Shown here piece after piece: positions 1 to 8,216 of a stretch of DNA of 64,000 nt. Source of the stretch: Pullichristensenella sp963930055 (GTDB lineage: Bacteria; Bacillota; Clostridia; Christensenellales; Aristaeellaceae); the NCBI GenBank assembly GCA_963930055.1, contig CAWVKS010000010.1, positions 186,001 to 250,000 on the forward strand. Direction: 5' to 3'. A model generated the notes under the pieces. It did not search any database and was not told where the DNA came from. It saw only the letters and a list, made by a program, of their open reading frames with translations. A program made the position numbers and the translations under genes. Position 1 is the first letter of the stretch. Each line of letters opens with the position of its first letter.

Positions 1-1
1 C

Positions 2-250
2 AACGAGGAAGTGCGCCGCAAGGTCATCGGCGATGCCAAGGTCATCACCCATCGCCCCGCCGACGACATCGCGCCGGAACTGGAGAAGTACCGCAAGGAG
101 ATCGGCCAGTATATCACCCAGGAAGAGGACGTGCTCACCTACGCCCTGTTCCCGCAGGTGGCCACCAAGTTCTTCGAGTACCGTCAGGCCCAGCAGCTCA
201 AGCTGGACAACTCCCTGCTGGACAAGGAGAACCACGTGATGCCCGTCTAA
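2..250 (+). CDS. Carboxyltransferase (pyruvate carboxylase B / oxaloacetate decarboxylase alpha type), C-terminal part
   Basis: The gene enters from the left edge, so only the last 82 codons are visible, in the frame that ends at TAA 248-250. The segment carries features seen near the end of the DRE-TIM carboxyltransferase region: THRPADDIAPELE, then EDVLTYALFPQVATKFFEYR. In this family the protein moves carboxyl groups between biotin and pyruvate or oxaloacetate. The visible part ends right after this conserved block and has no biotinyl-lysine domain, so biotin would have to be carried by a separate subunit. That last point is inference from the C-terminus only. A hairpin terminator follows. 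Confidence 0.72.
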   Translation, partial: NEEVRRKVIGDAKVITHRPADDIAPELEKYRKEIGQYITQEEDVLTYALFPQVATKFFEYRQAQQLKLDNSLLDKENHVMPV

Positions 251-270
251 GGCAAAGCAACACACTTTCA

Positions 271-300
271 AGCCCCGCGTCTACCGGCGCGGGGCTTTTC
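271..300 (+). terminator. Rho-independent terminator after the carboxyltransferase gene
   Basis: A 9-bp GC-rich stem (271-279 with 288-296) with an 8-nt loop is followed by a short T run. It separates the partial gene from the topoisomerase operon. Confidence 0.75.
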
Positions 301-338
301 CCTGCGCGGCGTTTCATATCCAGTTAACGTCCATGCTG

Positions 339-344
339 TATAAT
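339..344 (+). promoter_or_regulatory. -10 box of the topoisomerase operon promoter
   Basis: A perfect TATAAT lies 28 nt before the start codon at 372. No good -35 hexamer sits at 16-18 nt spacing. A strong ribosome binding site (GGAGGG, 361-366) follows. Confidence 0.55.
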
Positions 345-371
345 AGTGGTAGACTGATCAGGAGGGACACC

Positions 372-2334
372 ATGGCAAAGACCTATTCCGCCACCGACAT
401 ACAGGTGCTCGAGGGCCTCGACGCGGTGCGCATGCGCCCGGGCATGTACATCGGCTCCACCGGCGCGCGCGGGCTGCACCACCTCATTTGGGAGATCGTC
501 GACAACGCCATCGACGAGGCTTCCAACGGCTTCGCCACCGAGATCACCGTGACGCTGAAAAAGGACGGCTCCTGTGAGGTGACGGACAACGGCCGCGGCA
601 TCCCCGTGGACATCCACCCGCAACTGGGCGTCTCCGGCGTGGAGGTCGTCTACACGCAGTTGCACGCCGGCGGCAAGTTCAACAACAAGAACTACGCCTA
701 TTCCGGCGGCCTGCACGGCGTGGGCGCGTCCGTGGTCAACGCCCTCTCCGAGTGGGTGACGGTGGACGTGTACCGCGATTACAGCCACTACCACATCCGC
801 TTCGAGTCCTATGAGGACAGAAAGACCGGCAAGATCGTCTCCGGCCACGTGGTCGCGCCGCTGGAAAAGGTGGGCAACACCCGCAAGCGCGGCACGCAGG
901 TCTGCTTCAAGCCCGACCCGCGCGTGTTCGAGGACACACACTTCAACGGCGACACCGTGCGCCGCCGCGTGCGCGAACTGGCCTACCTCAATCAGGGCGT
1001 GCGCTTCGTCTTTACCGACGAGCGGGGAAAAGGACGAGGCGCGCCGTCGCCGCGAATACTGCTACGAGGGCGGCCTTGCCGACTTTGTGCAGTACCTCAA
1101 CACGGACAAGCAGACCATCACCGGCCCCATCACCTTCGAGGGCCGGCGCGACGGCACGCTTCTGCGCGTGGCCATCCAGTATACGGATTCCTACACGGAA
1201 AACATCTATTCCTTCGTCAACAACGTGCCCACCGGCGAGGGCGGCACGCACGAGACGGGCTTCAAGGCCGCCATCACTAAGGCGTTCAACGACTACGCCC
1301 GCCGCGTGGGCCTGCTCAAGGAAAAGGACAACAACCTCTCCGGCGAGGACTTCCGCGAGGGCATGACCGCCGTGGTCTACGCCGGCGTGCAGAAGCCGCA
1401 GTTCGAGGGCCAGACCAAGGGCCGGCTGGGCAATACGGAAGTCCGCCCCATCGTCGAGGCCATCTGCCTAGAACAGCTCTCGCTGTTCCTGGACGACCTC
1501 AAAAATCAGGAGGTCGCCACCCGCATCGTCGAAAAGGCGGTCAAGGCCGCCAAGGTGCGCGAGGCGGCGCGCAAGGCGCGCGACGTGGCGCGGCAGAAAA
1601 ACCAGCTCGAGGCCGCGCCGCTGGTGGGCAAGCTCGCCAGCTGCACCGGCCGCAACTGGAAGGAGAACGAACTGTTCATCGTCGAGGGCGATTCCGCCGG
1701 CGGCAGCGCCAAGCAGGGCCGCGACCGGCGCTTCCAGGCCATTCTGCCCCTGCGCGGCAAGCCCCTCAACGCCGAGAAAAAGCGCATCGACCAGGTGCTG
1801 GCCAACGAGGAGTTCCGCTCCATCATCACCGCGCTGGGTACGGGCATCGGCGAGGAGTTTGACCTTACGCACCTCAAGTACAACCGCGTCATCATCCTTT
1901 CGGACGCCGATCAGGACGGCGCGCACATACGCGCCATCCTTTTGACCTTCTTCTTCCGCTACATGCGCGAACTGGTCACCGACGGCCACGTCTACATCGG
2001 CATGCCGCCGCTCTACTGCGCGAAGAAGGGCGCGGAGCACATCTACTGCTTCGACGAAAAGGAGTTGGCGAAGGCCACGAAGAAGCTCGGCCGCGGTTAC
2101 AGCGTGCAGCGCTATAAGGGCCTGGGCGAAATGAACCCGGAACAGCTCTGGGAGACCACCATGAACCCCAACGGCCGCAAGATGGTACAGGTCACCATCG
2201 AGGACCTTGCCGAGGCCGAGCGCCGCGTCACCGTGCTGATGGGCGACAAGGTGGAGCCGCGCCGCGAGTACATTCAGGAATACGCCAATTTTAACCACGT
2301 GGACGATTTTGAACCCGTTCGGGAAGGGGAGTAA
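372..2334 (+). CDS. parE: Type IIA DNA topoisomerase subunit B (GyrB/ParE), one frameshift
   Basis: ATPase subunit of DNA gyrase or topoisomerase IV. The start is ATG 372, with GGAGGG six bases upstream. The GHKL ATPase domain shows RPGMYIGS, the magnesium-binding EIVDNAIDEA and DNGRGIP. The transducer domain has QTKGRLGNTEV, and the TOPRIM domain has EGDSAGGSAKQGRDR and DADQDGAHI. The reading frame breaks near 1020-1030, in a GGGGAAAA stretch: residues up to FTDERGK are in one frame and EKDEARRRR onward in the next. Removing one base joins them into about 653 residues, close to B. subtilis ParE (655). The subunit A gene follows after 3 nt. Distance from any dnaA/recF context and the protein length favour ParE over GyrB, but that choice is not certain. 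The frameshift is probably a sequence error. Confidence 0.85.
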
Positions 2335-2337
2335 GGC

Positions 2338-4758
2338 ATGGCGGGAAGGAAAAAGGACGATAAGATCATCTTTTCCGAGCAGATCGTGCAAAAGTCCATG
2401 GAAGAGGTCATGCACGATTCGATGATGCCCTACTCGGAATACGTCATTCTCGAGCGCGCCCTGCCGCGCGTGGAGGACGGCCTCAAGCCCGTGCAGCGCC
2501 GCATACTCTACACCATGCACGAACTGGGCAACACATTCGACAAGCCGCACCGCAAGTGCGCCCGCATCGTCGGCGATTGCCTCGGTAAATTCCACCCCCA
2601 CGGCGATACCAGCGTCTACGACGCGCTGGCGCGCATGGCGCAGCCCTTTGCGATGCGCGCGCCGCTGGTGGACGGCCACGGCAACTTCGGCTCCATCGAC
2701 GGCGACAGCCCCGCGGCGATGCGCTACACCGAGGCGCGCATGACCGAGCTTGCCCAGGTGCTCTTGCAGGACATCGACAAGGACACCGTGGGCTTCCACC
2801 TCAATTTCGACGATACGCAAAAGGAGCCGGACGTGCTGCCCGGCCGCTTCCCCAATCTGCTGGTCAACGGCGCCAACGGCATCGCCGTGGGCCTTGCCAC
2901 CAACATCCCCCCGCACGCTCTCGGCGAGGCCATCGCCGCCACCGTGGCGCAGATCGAAAACCCGGATATCACCACCGAGGAACTGATGCGCTACATCCCC
3001 GCGCCGGACTTTCCCACCGGCGGCGTGCTGGCCAGGGACGGCGAGCTTTTCGAGGCCTATCAGACAGGCCGCGGCAAGCTCAAATTGCGCGCCAAAGTGG
3101 AGATCGAACCGGCGGCCAACGGCAAGACGCTTCTGGTCATCCGCGAGATTCCCTATCAGGTCAACAAGTCGGCGATGCTGGAAAAAATACTGCGCCTCAG
3201 CGAGGAAAAGAAATCCCTGCTCTCCGGCATCAACGACATACGCGACGAGTCCGACCGGCAGGGCATGCGCGCGGTCATCGAATTAAAGCGCGACGTCGAT
3301 CCCCAGAAGGTGCTCAACGTCCTTTATAAGTATTCCGACCTGCAGGTGACGGTGGGCGTCAACATGGTGGCCATCGCCGACGGCAAGCCCGTGCAGCTCG
3401 GCCTCAAGGCGCTCATCGGCCACTACATCCGCCATCAGAAAAACGTCGTCACCCGCCGCACCCGCCACGAACTGGAGCAGGCCGAGGCGCGCGCCCACAT
3501 ACTCGAAGGGCTGATCGTCGCCGTGGATAACCTCGACGAGGTCATCCGCCTCATCCGCGGCAGCAAGACCCCCCGCGAGGCGCGCGATAAACTGATGCAG
3601 CGCTTCTCCCTCACGGAGATACAGGCGCAGGCCATCCTCGATATGCGCCTGCAGCGCCTGACGAACCTGGAGATCCTCACGCTGCGCAAGGAGTACGCGG
3701 AGATCGAAAAGCGCATCGCCTATCTCAAAGGCATACTCGCCAGCGAGAAAAAGCTGATGAACGTCATCAAAAAGGAACTGGAGGAGATCGGCGAAAAGTA
3801 CGCCGACGCGCGCCGCACCAAACTGGTGGATTCCTTTGACGAGATCGTCATCGAGGAAGAAGCCCCGGTGGCGGACGAGGCCACTGTGGTCGTCACCCGC
3901 GCGGGCTTTGTGCGCCGCTTCGCCCGCCGCGCCGCGGAAAAGGCGCTGGAGGGCGCGGAGCCGTCGCGCGCGCAGCTGGACGTGATGACCGACGAAAAGC
4001 TGCTCTTCTTTACCGACGCGGGCAACTGCTACGCCGTGGGCGTTTCCCAGATCCCCGAGTGCCGCCCCCGCGACCGCGGCCTGCCGCTGGGCGGCCTGCT
4101 GGCGGGCCTGGCGGCGGACGAGCGCTTTATCTTCGTCTACGCCCCCGGCAAGGACTGGGCGGGCGAGATGACGCTGCTCACCGAAGGCGGCCTCATCAAG
4201 CGCATGGCCGTTGCCGACCTTAACGTGCGCAAGGCGCGCTACGCGGCGCTGACGCTGCGCGAGGGCGACAAACTGGCGGCCGTGCTGCCGCCGACCGCGT
4301 GCAAGGACGTTCTCGTCGTCACCCGGCAGGGCATGGCCATCTGCTTCAGCCTTGCCGATGTCAGCCTGCTGGGCCGCACGGCGGCGGGCGTCAAGGCCAT
4401 ACAGCTTGCGCCGAACGACCGCGCCATTGTCTGCATCGCCCACGATGGCGAGGGCGAAGCCCTGCTCGTCACCGACCGCGGCTACATGAAGCGCTGCCTG
4501 CTGCTGGATTTCGACCGGCAGGCGCGCGGCGGCAAGGGCCTCAAGGCCATCACCTTCTTAAAGAACGGCATGAATGGCGAAGCCGTCGCCGCGGCCCTGC
4601 CCGTGCGCGAGGCGCGCCCCTTCACCGTGTTCCAGAAAAGCGGCGCGCAGGCGGCCTTCAACACCGAGGAGATCGCCATCGAGACCCGCGCCGGCAAGGG
4701 ACAGCCCTACGTGCTTGCCGTCATGGGCGATTGCGTGGAGGACGTGCTCATGGGCTGA
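2338..4758 (+). CDS. parC: Type IIA DNA topoisomerase subunit A (ParC/GyrA)
   Basis: DNA breakage-reunion subunit that works with the upstream ATPase subunit. It has 806 residues, the same length as B. subtilis ParC. The winged-helix CAP region carries the catalytic tyrosine in AMRYTEARM (Tyr130). The quinolone-resistance region reads HPHGDTSVYDALARMAQ, with Thr at the GyrA Ser83 equivalent (residue 91) and Asp at the Asp87 equivalent (residue 95). The C-terminal beta-pinwheel contains a degenerate GyrA-box-like motif, QARGGKG. That motif leaves open whether this pair wraps DNA like gyrase or decatenates like topoisomerase IV. It is translationally close to the upstream gene (3-nt gap), so one operon is expected. 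Confidence 0.9.
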   Translation: MAGRKKDDKIIFSEQIVQKSMEEVMHDSMMPYSEYVILERALPRVEDGLKPVQRRILYTMHELGNTFDKPHRKCARIVGDCLGKFHPHGDTSVYDALARMAQPFAMRAPLVDGHGNFGSIDGDSPAAMRYTEARMTELAQVLLQDIDKDTVGFHLNFDDTQKEPDVLPGRFPNLLVNGANGIAVGLATNIPPHALGEAIAATVAQIENPDITTEELMRYIPAPDFPTGGVLARDGELFEAYQTGRGKLKLRAKVEIEPAANGKTLLVIREIPYQVNKSAMLEKILRLSEEKKSLLSGINDIRDESDRQGMRAVIELKRDVDPQKVLNVLYKYSDLQVTVGVNMVAIADGKPVQLGLKALIGHYIRHQKNVVTRRTRHELEQAEARAHILEGLIVAVDNLDEVIRLIRGSKTPREARDKLMQRFSLTEIQAQAILDMRLQRLTNLEILTLRKEYAEIEKRIAYLKGILASEKKLMNVIKKELEEIGEKYADARRTKLVDSFDEIVIEEEAPVADEATVVVTRAGFVRRFARRAAEKALEGAEPSRAQLDVMTDEKLLFFTDAGNCYAVGVSQIPECRPRDRGLPLGGLLAGLAADERFIFVYAPGKDWAGEMTLLTEGGLIKRMAVADLNVRKARYAALTLREGDKLAAVLPPTACKDVLVVTRQGMAICFSLADVSLLGRTAAGVKAIQLAPNDRAIVCIAHDGEGEALLVTDRGYMKRCLLLDFDRQARGGKGLKAITFLKNGMNGEAVAAALPVREARPFTVFQKSGAQAAFNTEEIAIETRAGKGQPYVLAVMGDCVEDVLMG

Positions 4759-4890
4759 AAGGCCCCTCACACTTCCCCCGCGCCAAACCCGCCCCAGCGC
4801 GCGGCGCGCAGAAGCGTCGCGCCCCGCCAGAGGCGGCGGAACGCACAAAGCAGTTCTTTCAATTTCATCTCTCTCACCCTCCAACAACAT

Positions 4891-4926
4891 ATGCCGGACG
4901 GCGACACCGCGCCATCCGGCATTTTT
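4891..4926 (+). terminator. Terminator downstream of the topoisomerase operon
   Basis: An 8-bp outer stem (4891-4898 with 4915-4922) and further internal pairing are followed by a T run on the plus strand. It lies between parC and the convergent small membrane-peptide gene. Confidence 0.6.
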
Positions 4927-4930
4927 GCGC

Positions 4931-5029
4931 TTACTTTTTGGCCTTGAACTTCTTATAAAGGAAGTAGCCGGCAACGGCGACCACCGCGATGACGGCGATG
5001 ACGATGACAACAGTCGTCGTATTGTCCAC
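4931..5029 (-). CDS. 32-residue single-pass membrane peptide
   Basis: I do not recognise a family. The frame reads VDNTTTVVIVIAVIA, then VVAVAGYFLY, then KKFKAKK: a short polar start, one hydrophobic span of about 20 residues and a Lys-rich end, typical of a small N-out/C-in membrane peptide. The start is taken as GTG 5029 because a strong GGGAGGTG site (5036-5043) lies six bases upstream. An in-frame ATG at 5047 would overlap that site. It sits between convergent parC and the same-strand sensor kinase gene. Function is unknown. It could be a regulator of the neighbouring histidine kinase, but nothing in the sequence proves this. Confidence 0.5.
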   Translation of the reverse strand: MDNTTTVVIVIAVIAVVAVAGYFLYKKFKAKK

Positions 5030-5117
5030 AAAGAACACCTCCCGCATGTTTCTCCGCGCCCATCCCGGGCGCAGATACAGCATACAGGAGGCGTGTTAGC
5101 CGCTTTGCCGATATATG

Positions 5118-6245
5118 TTAGCGAGATATGAAACCGTGCAGGCGATCCGCCATGCCCGGCTGTTCTTCCGCCGCTTCTTTCCGGGGCGCGCCGCCCTCGC
5201 GCGGCAGCGTCACCGTGAAGGTGGAACCCTCGCCCGGCGCGCTTGCGACGGCGATGGAACCGCCCACCAGCTCCAGCACGCGCTTGACGATGGCCAGCCC
5301 CAGCCCATTGCCCCGCGTGGCGTGCGAGGGGTCGCCCTGATAGAACTTGTCGAAGATGCGCTTCTGCGTCTCCGGCGTCATGCCGCAGCCGTGGTCGCGG
5401 ATGGAGACAAGCACGCTTTCGCCCTCCGCGCGCGAGGTCAATTCGATGCGCCCGCCCGACGGCGAAAACTTCACCGCGTTGCCGATGAGGTTGTTCCACA
5501 CCGTTTCCAGCATGCCCTCGTCGTGGCAGACCGGCACGTCGGCGACGTCCACGGCAAAGTCGATGCCTTTTTCCTGCCAGGCGTCCATCTGTTCCAGCGC
5601 GCAGCGCCGCAGCTGTTCGCCGAGCTGATACGGCTTTCCCGGCGGCGGCGCCTGTTGCTGCTCCATCTTGCTCAGGCGCAGTATGTTGCCCACCATGCCG
5701 CTCAGCCGCCGCGAGGCGTCGATCACCGCGTCCGCGCAGTCGCGCCGCTCGGCGGGGGAGAGCGTCTCGTCCTTGAAGGCGGTGGCATAGCTCTGGATGA
5801 CGGCCAGCGGCGATTTGAACTCGTGCGATACGCTGGAAATAAAGTCTGATTTCAACATCTCCACGCTCTGCAATTCTTCCACCATGGTGTTGAAGTCCTC
5901 GATGAGCGCTTCCACCTCGTCGCGCCTGCCGTCCTTGCGAATGGGGGAGAGGCGCACGCTCAGATCTCCCTGCGCCACCCGCCGCGCCGCCTGCGCCACG
6001 GCGCTGAGGGGCTGCACGTAGATGCGCCGCCGGTAGAGGACAAAGGCCGCCGCCAGCACCGCACAGAACAGCAGGCAGTAGTGGGCCAGAAAGCTGATCA
6101 TCGCCGGCAGATGGTCCTGCATGTAGGAAACGATCATCGACTCCCCGAACATCAGAAGCGCCACGATGCCCAGCGTGGTCAGCAGCACCCGCCAGGAGAT
6201 GGGCGGCGCGTTCAAGCGCCTGCGCTCCTTCTTTTCCTTCCTCAC
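5118..6245 (-). CDS. Sensor histidine kinase
   Basis: Membrane-bound sensor of a two-component system (375 residues). It starts with a basic cytoplasmic tail and a TM helix near residues 19-37. A very short extracellular loop follows, then a second TM near 49-70, a HAMP domain (about 72-125) and a HisKA domain with SSVSHEFKSPLAV, where His141 is the predicted phospho-acceptor. The HATPase domain follows (N box WNNLIGNAVKF, G1 DHGCGM, G2 GNGLGLAIV). The short loop suggests sensing within the membrane rather than of a large ligand. The GTG start overlaps the response regulator stop by three bases (GTGA), so the two are translationally coupled. The stimulus is not visible from the sequence. Confidence 0.9.
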   Translation of the reverse strand: MRKEKKERRRLNAPPISWRVLLTTLGIVALLMFGESMIVSYMQDHLPAMISFLAHYCLLFCAVLAAAFVLYRRRIYVQPLSAVAQAARRVAQGDLSVRLSPIRKDGRRDEVEALIEDFNTMVEELQSVEMLKSDFISSVSHEFKSPLAVIQSYATAFKDETLSPAERRDCADAVIDASRRLSGMVGNILRLSKMEQQQAPPPGKPYQLGEQLRRCALEQMDAWQEKGIDFAVDVADVPVCHDEGMLETVWNNLIGNAVKFSPSGGRIELTSRAEGESVLVSIRDHGCGMTPETQKRIFDKFYQGDPSHATRGNGLGLAIVKRVLELVGGSIAVASAPGEGSTFTVTLPREGGAPRKEAAEEQPGMADRLHGFISR

Positions 6246-6913
6246 TTGACCACCGCCTTGTAGCCAAAGCCGTGTACGGTGACGATCTCCACATCCTCGC
6301 AGGTGGCCAATTTGGCGCGCAGTTTGGTGATGTACACATCCACCGTGCGCAGCCCCGTCTCGCTCTCCAGCCCCCAGTATTCGTCCAGCAGTTCGCTGCG
6401 GGTAAAGATCTTCTTCGGGTGGGAGAGCAGCCGGTAGAGCACCTGAAATTCGCGCGGCAGTATGGGCAATTCCTCGCCGCTCAGATAGACGGCCATCTCG
6501 TCGCGCACCAGTTTCAAACTGCCCACGGTCAGCGTGTTCTCCGTCTCGATGCGCGCACGCCGCAACAGCGCCTCCACGCGCAGCAGCATCTCGTCCGTGT
6601 CCACGGGCTTGACCATGTAATCGTCGATGCCGGCGCGAAAGCCGCGGCGCTTGGAGTCGATGTCGTCCAGCGCGGTGATGAAGAGTATGGGAATGAGGCG
6701 GTTGTATTCCCGCACCCGTTCGGCAAAGGCAAAGCCGTCCATCCCCGGCATCATCACGTCGGAAATGATGAGGTCGAACTGCTCGGCGTAGAGCAGTTGA
6801 AAAGCCTCCGCCGGCTCCTTGCAGCCCTTGCACGGATAGCCGTTGCGGCTCAAGGTGGCGCAGAGTATGCGGTTCATCTGCGGGTCGTCCTCGACGACGA
6901 GTATCGCGGCCAC
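6242..6913 (-). CDS. OmpR-family response regulator
   Basis: DNA-binding partner of the downstream kinase (223 residues). The receiver domain has the acidic pair E8/D9 with D10, phospho-acceptor Asp52 in ISDVMMPGMDG, Thr80 and Lys102. The C-terminal winged helix includes LPREFQVLYRLL, GLRTVDVYITKLRAKL and the final VHGFGYKA. GTG 6913 is chosen because the protein then begins MAAILVVEDD, the normal family N-terminus, with a GGGAG site about nine bases upstream. It is divergent from the DegV gene, and the 170-bp gap should hold both promoters. Confidence 0.9.
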   Translation of the reverse strand: MAAILVVEDDPQMNRILCATLSRNGYPCKGCKEPAEAFQLLYAEQFDLIISDVMMPGMDGFAFAERVREYNRLIPILFITALDDIDSKRRGFRAGIDDYMVKPVDTDEMLLRVEALLRRARIETENTLTVGSLKLVRDEMAVYLSGEELPILPREFQVLYRLLSHPKKIFTRSELLDEYWGLESETGLRTVDVYITKLRAKLATCEDVEIVTVHGFGYKAVVK

Positions 6914-7084
6914 GTTTAGCGCTCCCTTCCAATGTCCTGCCTCTATCGTACCGCCGCCGGGCGCGTTTTGCAAGGGCAAAGCGGCGCGTTTCATAACTCA
7001 TTAACAACTTTCGCAAAGCAGAACGACATTTGCCGGGTATACTTTCTTAAGACCCGGAAAACGGGCGTACAGGAGGGAACAGAC

Positions 7085-7924
7085 ATGCTTTGGCAGATCG
7101 TCACCGATTCCAGCGTTGATTTGAAGAATATCGAGGGCGCGTCCCCGGACGTGCTTTTCAGCACCGTGCCCTTTTCCATCCTCGTGGACGGCCATGAATA
7201 CATCGACACGCCCGACCTCGACGTGTCCGCGCTCGTCGGCGCCATGGAAAAGAGCGCGCAGAGCCGCACGTCCTGCCCCGCGCCCGAGGCGTGGCGCGAG
7301 GCCTTTGCCCGCGCGGACAGGACCATCGCCATCACCATTTCCGAAAAACTCTCCGGCAGCTACAACAGCGCCGTGGCGGCGCGGGCGATGGTGTTGGAAG
7401 AACACCCGGACAAGCGGATCGCCGTCGTCAACTCCCGCTCCACCGGCCCCAAGGTGGCGCTGATGGCGCGCAGGGCCGTCGAGCTTTTGCAAAAGGAGCC
7501 GCAAACGCCCTTTGACGAGGCCGTCGCCCAGATCGAGCGCTGCTGCGAGAGCCTGCACACCGTGTTCAGCCTCTCTTCCTTCGGCAACCTCGTCAAAAAC
7601 GGCCGCCTCAGCCGTGCGGTGGGCTTCATCGCCGGCAAGCTCGGCCTGCGCGCCCTCGGCGAGGGCAGCGAGGAAGGGGAGATACGCCTGCGCGAGAAAG
7701 TGCGCGGCGAAAAGCGCGCCTTCTCGGCGCTCTGTAAGGCCATGCTGGAAGCGGGCTTCCGCGGCGGCGAAGTGGTCATCAGCCACTGCCTCAACGAACC
7801 ACTGGCGCAGGAACTGGCCGACCATATCCGCGCCATCTGGGAAAACGCCCGCGTTTCCATCCTCCCCACGCGCGGCCTGTGCAGCTACTACGCCGAGCGC
7901 GACGGCCTCATCCTCGCGTTTTGA
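7085..7924 (+). CDS. DegV family fatty-acid-binding protein (FakB-like)
   Basis: Members bind a fatty acid and, where a FakA kinase exists, present it for phosphorylation on the way to phospholipid synthesis. The protein has 279 residues, the usual length. Family landmarks are the N-terminal IVTDSSVDL, RTSCPAPEAW (the TSxPSP-type loop), SGSYNSA and the later LVKNGRLSRA. The ATG at 7085 has AGGAGGG (7071-7077) in good position. A TATACT box lies at 7038-7043, without a clear -35. No fakA is nearby in this window. Assignment to the family is firm; the ligand is inferred from the family only. Confidence 0.88.
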   Translation: MLWQIVTDSSVDLKNIEGASPDVLFSTVPFSILVDGHEYIDTPDLDVSALVGAMEKSAQSRTSCPAPEAWREAFARADRTIAITISEKLSGSYNSAVAARAMVLEEHPDKRIAVVNSRSTGPKVALMARRAVELLQKEPQTPFDEAVAQIERCCESLHTVFSLSSFGNLVKNGRLSRAVGFIAGKLGLRALGEGSEEGEIRLREKVRGEKRAFSALCKAMLEAGFRGGEVVISHCLNEPLAQELADHIRAIWENARVSILPTRGLCSYYAERDGLILAF

Positions 7925-7938
7925 AACAAAACCTTCGC

Positions 7939-7967
7939 TTGACTTCAGCCGGCAAAGCTGGTATAAT
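7939..7967 (+). promoter_or_regulatory. Promoter of valS
   Basis: TTGACT (7939-7944) and TATAAT (7962-7967) with the optimal 17-bp spacer. Transcription would start near 7974, at the beginning of the T-box leader. Confidence 0.85.
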
Positions 7968-7973
7968 CAGTGT

Positions 7974-8196
7974 GCCGGTGACGGAGAGGAGTAGCGCGCA
8001 GGCTCCCAAGAGAGGGCGGTCCACAGGCTGCAAGGCCGCTCGGATGGCCGAGGCGCGAAGGTCGCTCCCGAGGCGGGCGGGCGAAGGGAAGTAGTCCGCC
8101 GGGGCGCGCCCCGTACAGCGCAAAGAGGCCCCGCGAGGGGCAAATAAAGGTGGTACCGCGGTCTGTCCCCGCCCTTTGGCCGGGACAGGCTTTTTA
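7974..8196 (+). promoter_or_regulatory. T-box leader (valine) controlling valS
   Basis: This roughly 220-nt leader ends in the T-box signature GGTGGTACCGCG (8150-8161). A GC-rich terminator stem (8163-8189) and a T run (8190-8195) come next. Known T-boxes read through when an uncharged tRNA pairs with the leader and its CCA end pairs with the T-box bulge. Valine specificity is inferred from the gene it precedes; I did not fold stem I to prove the specifier codon. Confidence 0.9.
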
Positions 8197-8216
8197 TATC
8201 GCACGGAGGGAAGACC

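Noticed and set aside
1015..1035. Programmed ribosomal frameshift in parE
   Set aside because: The GGGGAAAA run superficially suggests slippage, but restoring the frame needs a +1 move with no known signal. Other +1 breaks of the same kind occur in unrelated genes, so an inserted base is more likely.
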